A DNA stretch of 41,090 bases from Oscillospiraceae bacterium (GCA_015065605.1 SVPZ01000026.1:1-41090), one strand, 5' to 3'; shown: positions 34,531 to 40,697, counted from the stretch's first letter. Notes: a model not told the origin generated them from the sequence alone. Numbers and translations: made by a program.

Positions 34531-34992
34531 TTATATTTCTTCAAATAAATAAACCTTTGCGACGGCACTTTTTTCTATTTCTTTTTCGCCGTCTTCGGTT
34601 TTGATTACAAGATTAGCATCAAAGGAAACAAGGGTTCCTTTAATTTCTTTAGAGCCGTCCAAGGCTTTATAAAGCTTTACTTTGATTTCTCTGCCCTGCA
34701 TTTTAACGAAATGCTCAGGCTTTGTGAGTTCGCGTTCAAGTCCCGGTGAGGAAACCTCCATACAGTAGGAACGGTCAATCGGGTCAGCCTCGTCAATAAT
34801 AGGGTCAATTGCGTGGGATACGTTTACGCAGTCGTCGATAGATACGCCGTCTTCCTTGTCGATAAAGATGCGTAAAAACCAGTCTGCGCCTTCCTTAACG
34901 AAGCGTACGTCCCATAAAGATACGCCCTGCGCTTCAACAGTATCTTTTATAAGAGCCGTTACTGTTTCTGCTATGTTAGCCAAATTTATCAC
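34531..34992 (-). CDS. rimP: Ribosome maturation factor RimP
   Basis: 153 residues. The N-terminal domain has the family core SLWDVRFVKEGADWFLRIFI (25-44) and DCVNVSHAIDPIIDE, then YCMEVSSPGLERELTK near residues 82-97. The C-terminal SH3-like domain has GREIKVKLYKALDGSKEIKG. It aids 30S assembly. It is the first gene of the operon, behind a promoter at 35065-35093 and AAGGAGTG as SD. Confidence 0.95.
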   Translation of the reverse strand: MINLANIAETVTALIKDTVEAQGVSLWDVRFVKEGADWFLRIFIDKEDGVSIDDCVNVSHAIDPIIDEADPIDRSYCMEVSSPGLERELTKPEHFVKMQGREIKVKLYKALDGSKEIKGTLVSFDANLVIKTEDGEKEIEKSAVAKVYLFEEI

Positions 34993-35013
34993 TCCTTAAA
35001 ATTTGCGAAAGAA

Positions 35014-35039
35014 AAGTGAGCGGTTTTATCCGCTCACTT
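35014..35039 (-). terminator. Leader hairpin before rimP, candidate attenuator
   Basis: A perfect 10-bp stem (35014-35023 with 35030-35039) with a 6-base loop is followed on the minus strand by TTTTCTTTC. It lies between the rimP promoter and the rimP start and is also the only terminator-like structure after spoVT. The interrupted T run is typical of terminators that need NusA. Confidence 0.65.
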
Positions 35040-35064
35040 AACGTTCCTTTATCCAACTATCAGT

Positions 35065-35093
35065 AGTATAACACCTTTTTACAAAAAAATCAA
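35065..35093 (-). promoter_or_regulatory. Promoter of the rimP-nusA-infB operon
   Basis: Minus strand TTGATT (35093-35088), 17-base spacer, TATACT (35070-35065). It begins 8 bases after the spoVT stop codon. Confidence 0.7.
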
Positions 35094-35100
35094 GTATTTT

Positions 35101-35637
35101 TTATTCTTCCATCTGCTTGCCCAAAAACTGCGCGGCAACACGTACTAAATTTTTATCGCTGTCGGTGGGTGTTTTTGAGTCGCCGTCGTTAATCAGCATA
35201 ACGCATCCTGCTAAATCACCGGCTGTTATTATGGGACAGGCAAAGGCAACGGTGTAGGCTGTTCCGTCAAGAGCAGAGTCTTTTTTATCACCGCTTACCA
35301 GATACTCTCTGCGTTCCTCCATAAACTCCTCAACGGTAGGGGAAAGGGTCTTTTCAAAAACGTCCTTTTTGGGAATACCCGCCGCCGCCACGCAGGAATC
35401 TCTGTCGCAAATCAAAACGGGCAACGACGAACAACGCACAAGCGCCTGCGCGTAACTTTCGGCAAACTCCCCAAGCTCCCCAACCGGCGAATACTTCTTA
35501 AAGATAACCTCCCCACCCGCACCGGTAAATATTTCCAATGGGTCGCCTTCTCTTATCCTCATTGTCCTTCTTATTTCTTTCGGAATTACAACCCTGCCCA
35601 AGTCATCGATACGTCTAACAATTCCTGTAGCTTTCAT
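35101..35637 (-). CDS. spoVT: Stage V sporulation regulator SpoVT
   Basis: 178 residues, the family length. The AbrB-type swapped-hairpin DNA-binding domain (1-50) reads KATGIVRRIDDLGRVVIPKE, then IRRTMRIREGDPLEIF. A GAF-like domain follows (about 55-178). In Bacillus it is made under sigma-G in the forespore and tunes the sigma-G regulon. The start at 35637 is preceded by AGAGGAG, which belongs to an inserted repeat unit. The older leader with its own SD and start (AAGGAG then ATG at 35822) is displaced upstream. It suggests the organism forms spores or descends from spore formers. Confidence 0.95.
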   Translation of the reverse strand: MKATGIVRRIDDLGRVVIPKEIRRTMRIREGDPLEIFTGAGGEVIFKKYSPVGELGEFAESYAQALVRCSSLPVLICDRDSCVAAAGIPKKDVFEKTLSPTVEEFMEERREYLVSGDKKDSALDGTAYTVAFACPIITAGDLAGCVMLINDGDSKTPTDSDKNLVRVAAQFLGKQMEE

Positions 35638-35808
35638 AAATATATTAACTCCTCTTTCTTTAAATTAATGAATAATGAAAAATGAATGATGAAGAATGAA
35701 TAATTAATGTGTCGGCGAAGCCGACGTTATATATATCGTGCCAACGGCACACCGAAACTATTCACTATTCATTATTCACTATTCACTCGCAAGGCTCTGC
35801 CTTGCGCC
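35638..35808 (-). repeat. Hairpin-rich repeat unit, copy A, inserted at the spoVT start
   Basis: Read on the minus strand the unit holds: a CGCAAGGC/GCCTTGCG hairpin, AT-rich ATTCATT-type tracts, a GTGCC/GGCAC hairpin (35739-35751), an ATATATAT tract, a GTCGGC/GCCGAC hairpin (35711-35725), ATTCATT-type tracts complementary to the first set, and an outward SD AGAGGAG. The same unit occurs at 39481-39653 and 39668-39834. It encodes no protein and is probably moved by other functions. Confidence 0.8.
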
Positions 35809-35822
35809 CCTGTTGCTTTCAT
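35772..35822 (-). pseudogene. Displaced spoVT start (16-codon open frame)
   Basis: ATGAAAGCAACAGG (35822-35809) repeats the first 14 bases of spoVT with one difference. It is preceded by TTAAGGAG and a leader, then runs into the repeat unit and stops after 16 codons (MKATGAQGRALRVNSE). It is either a relic or a translated upstream frame on the spoVT mRNA. Confidence 0.65.
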
Positions 35823-35905
35823 ATATACATTTCTCCTTAAATTATAAATTGTGTTGTTATTATTTGTGGTTTAAGGAAATTTATACTGTGAATGTTTACT
35901 TTTTA
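35809..35905 (-). repeat. Duplicated spoVT leader, copy 1
   Basis: This stretch of about 95 bases aligns with 37597-37690 throughout. Both hold a spoVT start, the SD TTAAGGAGAAATG, and AT-rich leader sequence. Both end at a TTTACT that serves as -35 for the next plus-strand gene. A 314-base gene-free gap between spoVT and the hydrolase is fully explained by this segment plus repeat copy A. Confidence 0.7.
35858..35886 (-). promoter_or_regulatory. Possible sigma-G-type promoter of spoVT
   Basis: Minus strand GTATA (35886-35882), 17-base spacer, AATAATA (35864-35858). This fits the loose sigma-G pattern. The spacing is kept in the duplicate (GTCTA, 17, GATAATA at 37671-37643). The resulting mRNA would carry the relic start and the whole repeat unit before the present spoVT start. 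Confidence 0.4.
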
Positions 35906-35923
35906 AGGTCTGTATGATACAAT
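35895..35923 (+). promoter_or_regulatory. Promoter of the CocE-type hydrolase
   Basis: TTTACT (35895-35900), 17-base spacer, TACAAT (35918-35923). The -10 covers the ATG at 35922, which excludes that codon as the start. Confidence 0.55.
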
Positions 35924-35951
35924 GAACAAAAATTCTTTGGAGGGCAAAAAT

Positions 35952-37508
35952 ATGAAAAATGTTTTTTTCGAATATTTAGAAAATAACAAAGCAAAATTAT
36001 TCACCATTATTTGCTTGCCACAAAGCAACAAGACATTTCCAACGATTATTATGCGTTCACCTTATGTTGATTCAGATGAATTTTCGACTGAAGAAGCGAT
36101 TTGTGAAAACAAATTAAAGGAATATAAAATTTGGCTCGACAACGGTTATGCTGTTGTTTTCCAACATTGCAGAGGTAGAGGAAAAAGCACAGGGGATTGC
36201 ATTCCTTATATTAACGAAAGAGAAGATGGACTGTTTTTGCAGGAATGGATAAGACAGCAACCATTTTATAACGGTGAATTGTATTTGTGCGGCAGCAGTT
36301 ATACTTCTTCCGTACATTTTGTTACTGCACCTTTTGCTGATGATATAAAGGGTGCTGTTTTGCAGGTTCAGGATTGTGAGAGATATAACTGCAACTATCG
36401 TAACGGTTTTTACAAAATTGGACTTCACGGTTATTGGTATGTAAATATGTATAAAAGAAAAAGCATACCAAATAAAAACTATACAACCGAAAGTTATAAT
36501 ATGCTACCACTATCTGTTTTTTCAAAAACTGTCTTCGGTGAGAATGCAGAGGATTTTGATGAAATATTAAAGCATCCCAACAAAAATGATGCTTTTTGGA
36601 AAACACGATACGGTGGCGGTGAGGCTCACAACGCCATTAAGCATGCTAATATTCCCGTTTTGCTCGTTACAGGATTTTATGATATCTATACAGGCGGAGT
36701 TTTTGATATGTGGAACACTTTAGACGAGGAAACAAAATCCAAATCTGCTCTTGCGGTGCATCCTTTTGACCATGGTTGCAACGGTGAGGGACAACCCGTA
36801 AACTTTGAAAACGGAAACATTAACAAAGAATTTGAAAACTATTCTGTTAAGTGGCTTGATTCTATTCGGGGTAAATCCGAATCACCTTTCCCGAAAGGTA
36901 AGGTTACATATTATATACTTTTTGATAATAAATGGTGCTGCGATAATTTTAGCAAACCGCAAGAATATCAAAAAATAGGTTTAGGCAACGGTACAGTTTC
37001 GTATGAGTATAATCCTAATAATCCAGCAACCTTCAAGGGCGGTTTATCTGCCAATTTTAACGGAACTGCTTGGCAGGATAAACCAAATTTGCGCAACGAT
37101 ATTATTACCATATACACACCTGAATTTACAGCAGACACTTTTGTAAAAGGAAAGATTAAAGCAAGATTAAAGGCAAAATCTGATTGTAATGATACTTGTT
37201 TTTATATACGTATTAGTCTTTGCAAAACAGAGGGCGACTACGGGCTTCGTGATGATATCAATCAGATTTCCAATTTTTGCGCTGATTATACACCAAATAC
37301 AGAAATTGAAATGGATTTCTTTTTTGACGAACATGCTTTTGTAATTAAAAAAGGAGAGAAATTGAGAATTGATATTTCTTCATCGGCTTTTCCTTTGTAT
37401 GTTAGACACACAAATAACAAAGGTTTGTTTTCGGAGCAAACAACTACCAAAAAGGCTGTTAACTCATTAATTCTTGAAAATTCATATATTGAAATTCCAA
37501 TAGGCTAA
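35952..37508 (+). CDS. CocE/NonD-family hydrolase (X-Pro dipeptidyl-peptidase-like)
   Basis: 518 residues from the ATG at 35952, 8 bases after GGAGG. The alpha/beta-hydrolase core (about 5-300) has the YAVVFQHCRGRGKSTGD segment (67-82), nucleophile S116 in CGSSYTSS, the acid in TGFYDIYTGG near 232 and the histidine in HPFDHGC near 265. A C-terminal jelly-roll domain (about 330-515) is typical of the family (FVKGKIKARLKAKSD, then GEKLRIDISSSAFP). Relatives cleave esters, amides or Pro-containing peptides. There is no signal peptide. It lies alone with its own promoter and terminator between two spoVT leader copies, and is more AT-rich than the core genes, suggesting acquisition. Confidence 0.87.
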   Translation: MKNVFFEYLENNKAKLFTIICLPQSNKTFPTIIMRSPYVDSDEFSTEEAICENKLKEYKIWLDNGYAVVFQHCRGRGKSTGDCIPYINEREDGLFLQEWIRQQPFYNGELYLCGSSYTSSVHFVTAPFADDIKGAVLQVQDCERYNCNYRNGFYKIGLHGYWYVNMYKRKSIPNKNYTTESYNMLPLSVFSKTVFGENAEDFDEILKHPNKNDAFWKTRYGGGEAHNAIKHANIPVLLVTGFYDIYTGGVFDMWNTLDEETKSKSALAVHPFDHGCNGEGQPVNFENGNINKEFENYSVKWLDSIRGKSESPFPKGKVTYYILFDNKWCCDNFSKPQEYQKIGLGNGTVSYEYNPNNPATFKGGLSANFNGTAWQDKPNLRNDIITIYTPEFTADTFVKGKIKARLKAKSDCNDTCFYIRISLCKTEGDYGLRDDINQISNFCADYTPNTEIEMDFFFDEHAFVIKKGEKLRIDISSSAFPLYVRHTNNKGLFSEQTTTKKAVNSLILENSYIEIPIG

Positions 37509-37512
37509 TAGT

Positions 37513-37542
37513 AAAAGCGAGGTGAATATTCACCTCGCTTTT
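37513..37542. terminator. Terminator after the CocE-type hydrolase
   Basis: A perfect 14-bp stem (37513-37526 with 37529-37542), AAAAGCGAGGTGAA with its complement. It overlaps the end of the spoVT relic on the other strand. The stem closely matches the 2128-2161 terminator. Confidence 0.87.
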
Positions 37543-37610
37543 GTTATGTATATTCTTGGTGTTTTAATAACACAAGCCTCTATTCTACGAACTATTCCAG
37601 TTGCTTTCAT
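37530..37610 (-). pseudogene. spoVT 5' fragment (26-codon open frame)
   Basis: The first ten codons after the start encode MKATGIVRRIE, matching SpoVT residues 1-10 (MKATGIVRRI). The frame then departs into unrelated sequence and stops after 26 codons. An SD (AAGGAG) and leader precede it on the minus strand. It is a truncated extra copy of the spoVT 5' end. Confidence 0.8.
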
Positions 37611-37690
37611 ATATACATTTCTCCTTAAATTACAAATTGTGTTATTATCTGTAATTTGAGGAGATTTAGACTGCAACAATTTACTTTTGA
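37597..37690 (-). repeat. Duplicated spoVT leader, copy 2
   Basis: Aligns with 35809-35905 with scattered changes and one 3-base gap. It contains the start 14-mer (37610-37597), the leader with SD, and the TTTACT -35 box of the lipoprotein gene at its outer end. Confidence 0.7.
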
Positions 37691-37708
37691 AATTAAATAT
37701 GTTATAAT
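37680..37708 (+). promoter_or_regulatory. Promoter of the DUF4375 lipoprotein
   Basis: TTTACT (37680-37685), 17-base spacer, TATAAT (37703-37708), 20 bases before the ATG. The -35 lies inside the duplicated leader, as for the hydrolase. Confidence 0.7.
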
Positions 37709-37728
37709 AACTTAAAAGTGGTGATTTT

Positions 37729-38292
37729 ATGAAAAAAATCTTTTTTAAACTCAAACCTGTTGTAGTGTTATTACTATCTTTAATTATGCTGTTTTTAACA
37801 TCTTGCGGTATTTTGAAAACAAAAGAAGTACACGGAAAAGAATTAAAAAAGCTTTCTGATGATGCACTTTTCGAAAGGGTCTATTTACAAACACTTGATG
37901 TTGTTGAGTCTTTTCCAGACGAAGAAACAGCTTTTTCAAATATCAGCATTGAACAAAAAACGGTTTATATTTTGAGCATTTACGATATGGAAATACAAAA
38001 TGGCGGTTTGTGCCAATTCTTTGTGAATTCTTCTCGTTCTTTAGCTCCTTACATAGAAGATAATCTTAATAAGATTGGTGCTACAGAGCATAAAAAATTA
38101 TTTACTGAATTTATTGAAAATAATAATATTGATGTAAATAATCTTGACTCTTTTATTATATCTGATGTAGAAGAGTACGAAGCACAAACAAAACGTTATG
38201 ATTTTGATTCTTTTGATAAAAAATATATAGAATTGCCTACTTTGCAAAGTTATATTACAGAGTATATCAAAACTAATATTGAAAAATTTTAA
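37729..38292 (+). CDS. Lipoprotein with DUF4375 (DMP19-like) domain
   Basis: 187 residues. A signal peptide with lipobox LTSC (C26) predicts a lipid-anchored surface protein. Residues about 40-180 match DUF4375: IYDMEIQNGGLCQFFVNSSR is the family core, followed by IEDNLNKIGATEHKKLF. The Neisseria member DMP19 mimics DNA and blocks a transcription factor, but an exported lipoprotein would not do that, so the role here is open. The gene is AT-rich. It stands alone between a spoVT leader relic and the 41-bp repeat, with its own promoter and terminator. Confidence 0.8.
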   Translation: MKKIFFKLKPVVVLLLSLIMLFLTSCGILKTKEVHGKELKKLSDDALFERVYLQTLDVVESFPDEETAFSNISIEQKTVYILSIYDMEIQNGGLCQFFVNSSRSLAPYIEDNLNKIGATEHKKLFTEFIENNNIDVNNLDSFIISDVEEYEAQTKRYDFDSFDKKYIELPTLQSYITEYIKTNIEKF

Positions 38293-38299
38293 AAAAATT

Positions 38300-38320
38300 G
38301 CGGAGTGAATTTCACTCCGC
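38300..38320. terminator. Terminator after the DUF4375 lipoprotein
   Basis: A 10-bp stem (38300-38309 with 38311-38320), GCGGAGTGAA and complement, has an A run before and TTTCTCTTT after. The hairpin centre is AATTT. Confidence 0.8.
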
Positions 38321-38339
38321 TTTCTCTTTATGCCTATTC

Positions 38340-38380
38340 ACCACACTATGTATCGCAACGCAAAACCTGTCGAAAGGTGT
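38340..38380 (+). repeat. 41-bp direct repeat flanking fic, left copy
   Basis: Matches 39437-39477 at 37 of 41 positions in the same orientation. Both copies lie just after a terminator. The left copy is further bracketed by TATTCACC and GGTGAATA, which can pair around it. Confidence 0.75.
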
Positions 38381-38393
38381 GGGTGAATAACGC

Positions 38394-38445
38394 TTGACAT
38401 TTTAGGGAACAATTATTATAATAAATTTATAAAAAGTTCCCTAAA
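38394..38445 (+). promoter_or_regulatory. fic promoter with inverted-repeat operator
   Basis: TTGACA (38394-38399), 17-base spacer, TATAAT (38417-38422). TTTAGGGAAC (38401-38410), inside the spacer, is repeated inverted as GTTCCCTAAA at 38436-38445, a perfect 10-bp match. As the left arm lies upstream of the transcript start, this is a DNA operator rather than an RNA hairpin. Confidence 0.75.
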
Positions 38446-38457
38446 AGGAGTTTTGAT

Positions 38458-39396
38458 ATGAATAACTACCCCGAGATACAGGAATTGCTACAGCAACGTG
38501 CTGATTTGTATTCCCGACTTAAATTACTCGCTTATGACGGCACACCCGAAATAAAGGAAAACAAAAGCGGTAAATATCTATATGTCCGCAAGCGTGTAGG
38601 CAGTCGCGTAACTTCAACTTACGTTGATGTTTATTCCGATACGCTTTATCAACTTTTGCTTCGTAATAATGCAGAAGCAAAAAACTTAAGAAAACAAATT
38701 CGCAAGGTGGAAAAAGCGCTTGCTGAAAAAGGTTTTACCGAAAACGAATTATCCCCCGACGTACTTTTAAACCTTGATTTTGCCCGAATGAATATGAAAT
38801 TATCCATTTATGAGCAGGCTGTTTTAGAGGGTGTTGCAACCTCTTTCCCCCAAACCGAAGATATACTAGAAAATGGCAAGGTAAACGGCGTAACGGCAAG
38901 CGATGTGCAAAAAATATTAAACCTGAAACACGCTTGGGAATTTATTTTGGATAAAGACGTTTTGCAGGTGAAAAGTGATTATTCTATCCTTTGTCATATC
39001 GCTAAGCTCGTAAACGAGGGCTTTTTTGCAAGCGGTGGCAGAATAAGAGGTGTACCCGTAAACATTGGTGGAACATCGTATATACCGCCCCTTCCCATTG
39101 AAACTGTTGTTATTGAAAATATTTTAGAAATTATAAACCGTAATGATGAACCGATAAATATTGCCGTTGAGCTTTGTCTTTACTGTATGAAAACGCAAAT
39201 TTTCAATGATGGCAACAAACGAGCATCGGTTATATTCGCAAATCATTATTTAATTTCAAAAGCAGGTGGCCTTTTAGTCATCCCTGAAAATCACGTGCCC
39301 GAATTCAAAAAACTTTTGATTAAGTATTATGAAGATAAAGACAACGACGAAATTAAAGAATTCTTAAAACAAAACTGTCATAAAAACTTTAGGTAA
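38458..39396 (+). CDS. Fic-family protein with Gln in place of the catalytic His
   Basis: 312 residues. The N-terminal part (about 1-95) is helical and charged, with LRKQIRKVEKALAEKGF suggesting a coiled coil. The Fic domain (about 110-300) has the motif TQIFNDGNKR (246-255). Fic enzymes have HxFxxGNxR, so Q247 replaces the base needed for AMP transfer, while the phosphate-binding DGNKR is intact. VLEG (122-125) resembles the inhibitory SxxxEG helix but lacks its Ser. Fic proteins modify targets with AMP or other phosphate groups; activity here is uncertain. AAAGGAG lies 9 bases upstream. A strong promoter overlaps an operator. The gene sits between 41-bp direct repeats. Confidence 0.85.
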   Translation: MNNYPEIQELLQQRADLYSRLKLLAYDGTPEIKENKSGKYLYVRKRVGSRVTSTYVDVYSDTLYQLLLRNNAEAKNLRKQIRKVEKALAEKGFTENELSPDVLLNLDFARMNMKLSIYEQAVLEGVATSFPQTEDILENGKVNGVTASDVQKILNLKHAWEFILDKDVLQVKSDYSILCHIAKLVNEGFFASGGRIRGVPVNIGGTSYIPPLPIETVVIENILEIINRNDEPINIAVELCLYCMKTQIFNDGNKRASVIFANHYLISKAGGLLVIPENHVPEFKKLLIKYYEDKDNDEIKEFLKQNCHKNFR

Positions 39397-39430
39397 TATA
39401 ACGAGAGGTGAAGTTCACCTCTCGTTATAT
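39396..39430. terminator. Terminator after fic
   Basis: A perfect 17-bp stem (39396-39412 with 39414-39430) with CGAGAGGTGAA at its core, starting at the last base of the fic stop codon. It is one of the strongest hairpins in the window. Confidence 0.88.
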
Positions 39431-39436
39431 CTTTCT

Positions 39437-39477
39437 ACCACACTATGTATCGCCATACAAAACTTGTCGAAAGGTGT
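39437..39477 (+). repeat. 41-bp direct repeat flanking fic, right copy
   Basis: Same orientation as 38340-38380. The four differences cluster in the middle (CGCCATAC versus CGCAACGC, plus one T/C change). It is followed at once by repeat unit copy B. Confidence 0.75.
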
Positions 39478-39480
39478 CAA

Positions 39481-39653
39481 TAATATATTAACTCCTCTTT
39501 CTCTTAATTAAATGAATAATGAAAAATGAATGATGAAGAATGAATAATTAATGTGTCGGCGAAGCCGACGTTATATATATCGTGCCGAAGGCACACCGAA
39601 ATTATTCATTATTCACTATTCATTATTAATTCGCAACGCTCCGCCTTGCGCCC
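39481..39653 (-). repeat. Hairpin-rich repeat unit, copy B
   Basis: Same content as copy A, including the outward SD AGAGGAG (39500-39494, minus strand). Here it faces the 41-bp repeat and fic terminator instead of spoVT, which shows the SD segment is part of the unit. With copy C it fills the 437-base gene-free stretch between fic and the EamA gene. Confidence 0.8.
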
Positions 39654-39667
39654 CCAGTAGCTTTCAT
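39626..39667 (-). pseudogene. spoVT start relic between repeat copies B and C
   Basis: ATGAAAGCTACTGG (39667-39654) is the 14-base spoVT start with one change (ACT for ACA). It is preceded by the SD of copy C and runs into copy B, stopping after 13 codons. Confidence 0.65.
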
Positions 39668-39834
39668 AATATATTAACTCCTCTTTACTTAATTTAATGA
39701 ATAATGAAAAATGAATGATGAAGAATGAATAATTAATGTGTCGGCGAAGCCGACGTTATATATATCGTGCCGAAGGCACACCGAAATTATTCATTATTCA
39801 CTATTCATTATTAATTCGCAAGGCTCTGCCTTGC
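39668..39834 (-). repeat. Hairpin-rich repeat unit, copy C
   Basis: Nearly identical by eye to copy B, including the GTCGGC and GTGCC hairpins. Its outer end, TTGC, overlaps the first base of the EamA stop codon, so the insertion abuts or forms that gene's 3' end. Confidence 0.8.
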
Positions 39835-40697
39835 TAAATGCTAAATAATAAGATAACGAATATGCTTAAAAATAATACCGTTATTGTTTTTGGACTCAGT
39901 TTTTCTTTAAAGACAATCAAACCGAACAGCGTAGTTAATAAATTTGTTGATATGTTTTGAAGAGGAAAAAATACCGCACTGTTCATTTCTCCTGCAAGTA
40001 TTGTGTTGAACAGATTGGCACCGCCAAAACAAAAGCCCGCAAATATTGGAGCAGTGGCAGTTTTAAGGGCATATTTACTTTTTTCTCCGCAACGCAAATA
40101 CGCCACTGAAGAAACAACAAAAGCTAATGCAAACCCCGTTAGCAGAAATGCGCTTTTTTCATTGTGAGCACTAGATGTTCCTTGAACCTTTTGCATTATG
40201 CCAAGGCCTCCCGAAGACAGCATCGCCATTATAATAAATGGGATAAACGACTTTTTCATTTCTTTCTCTTTGCTTTTCGTTTGGGCGGAAAACACAATTA
40301 TAAATATTGCGAGCGCAACACCCACACCGTTCAAAAGTGTAAAACTCTCATTCCAAAACAAAGAGCCTGAAAGGGTTGGTAAGATAAATCCAAGGGAATA
40401 TACAACACTGCACACAGACGTATTTCCGGTTTTCAGAGCAATCGTAAACATCCATTGTGAAAGGATAAGTAGGATGCCGTAAATGATACCGTATATATAT
40501 GTTATAGTTGAGATTTTGGTGGGAGCACTTAAAACATACAAAAGAAGTATAAGTGTTCCCGTACCAAAAAGAGCGGTTTGACAAAAGAAGAAATCCGCTT
40601 TTTTATCGTTTGTTTTTGCTGTTTTTTTAGAAGTTATATTTCTGCCTGTGGATAATACAACCGACAACACTAAAAACAACAAATCTTCTTTATTCAT
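39834..40697 (-). CDS. EamA/DMT-family membrane transporter
   Basis: 287 residues with ten predicted membrane helices in two five-helix halves, the EamA architecture. The first helix starts LLFLVLSVVLSTGRNITSKK. The ninth-helix region FFPLQNISTNLLTTLFGLIV, followed by FKEKLSPK, is the typical family turn. It exports or imports metabolites; the substrate is unknown. The start overlaps the preceding GH5 stop in an ATGA, so the two are co-translated, hinting at a sugar-related role. The stop lies at the border of repeat copy C, so the last few residues could have been altered by the insertion. Confidence 0.85.
   Translation of the reverse strand: MNKEDLLFLVLSVVLSTGRNITSKKTAKTNDKKADFFFCQTALFGTGTLILLLYVLSAPTKISTITYIYGIIYGILLILSQWMFTIALKTGNTSVCSVVYSLGFILPTLSGSLFWNESFTLLNGVGVALAIFIIVFSAQTKSKEKEMKKSFIPFIIMAMLSSGGLGIMQKVQGTSSAHNEKSAFLLTGFALAFVVSSVAYLRCGEKSKYALKTATAPIFAGFCFGGANLFNTILAGEMNSAVFFPLQNISTNLLTTLFGLIVFKEKLSPKTITVLFLSIFVILLFSI

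Noticed and set aside
39460-39475. Spo0A box in the right 41-bp repeat (TTGTCGAA)
   Set aside because: The left copy has CTGTCGAA, and the site lies after a terminator with no promoter next to it. The resemblance is probably chance.
38340-39477. Integron attC sites at the 41-bp repeats
   Set aside because: No RYYYAAC/GTTRRRY core pair was found and there is no integrase in the window, so integron identity is not supported.
35638-39834. CRISPR array from the repeated segments
   Set aside because: The repeats are about 170, 95 and 41 bp and irregularly spaced with genes between them. There are no short regular repeats with unique spacers.
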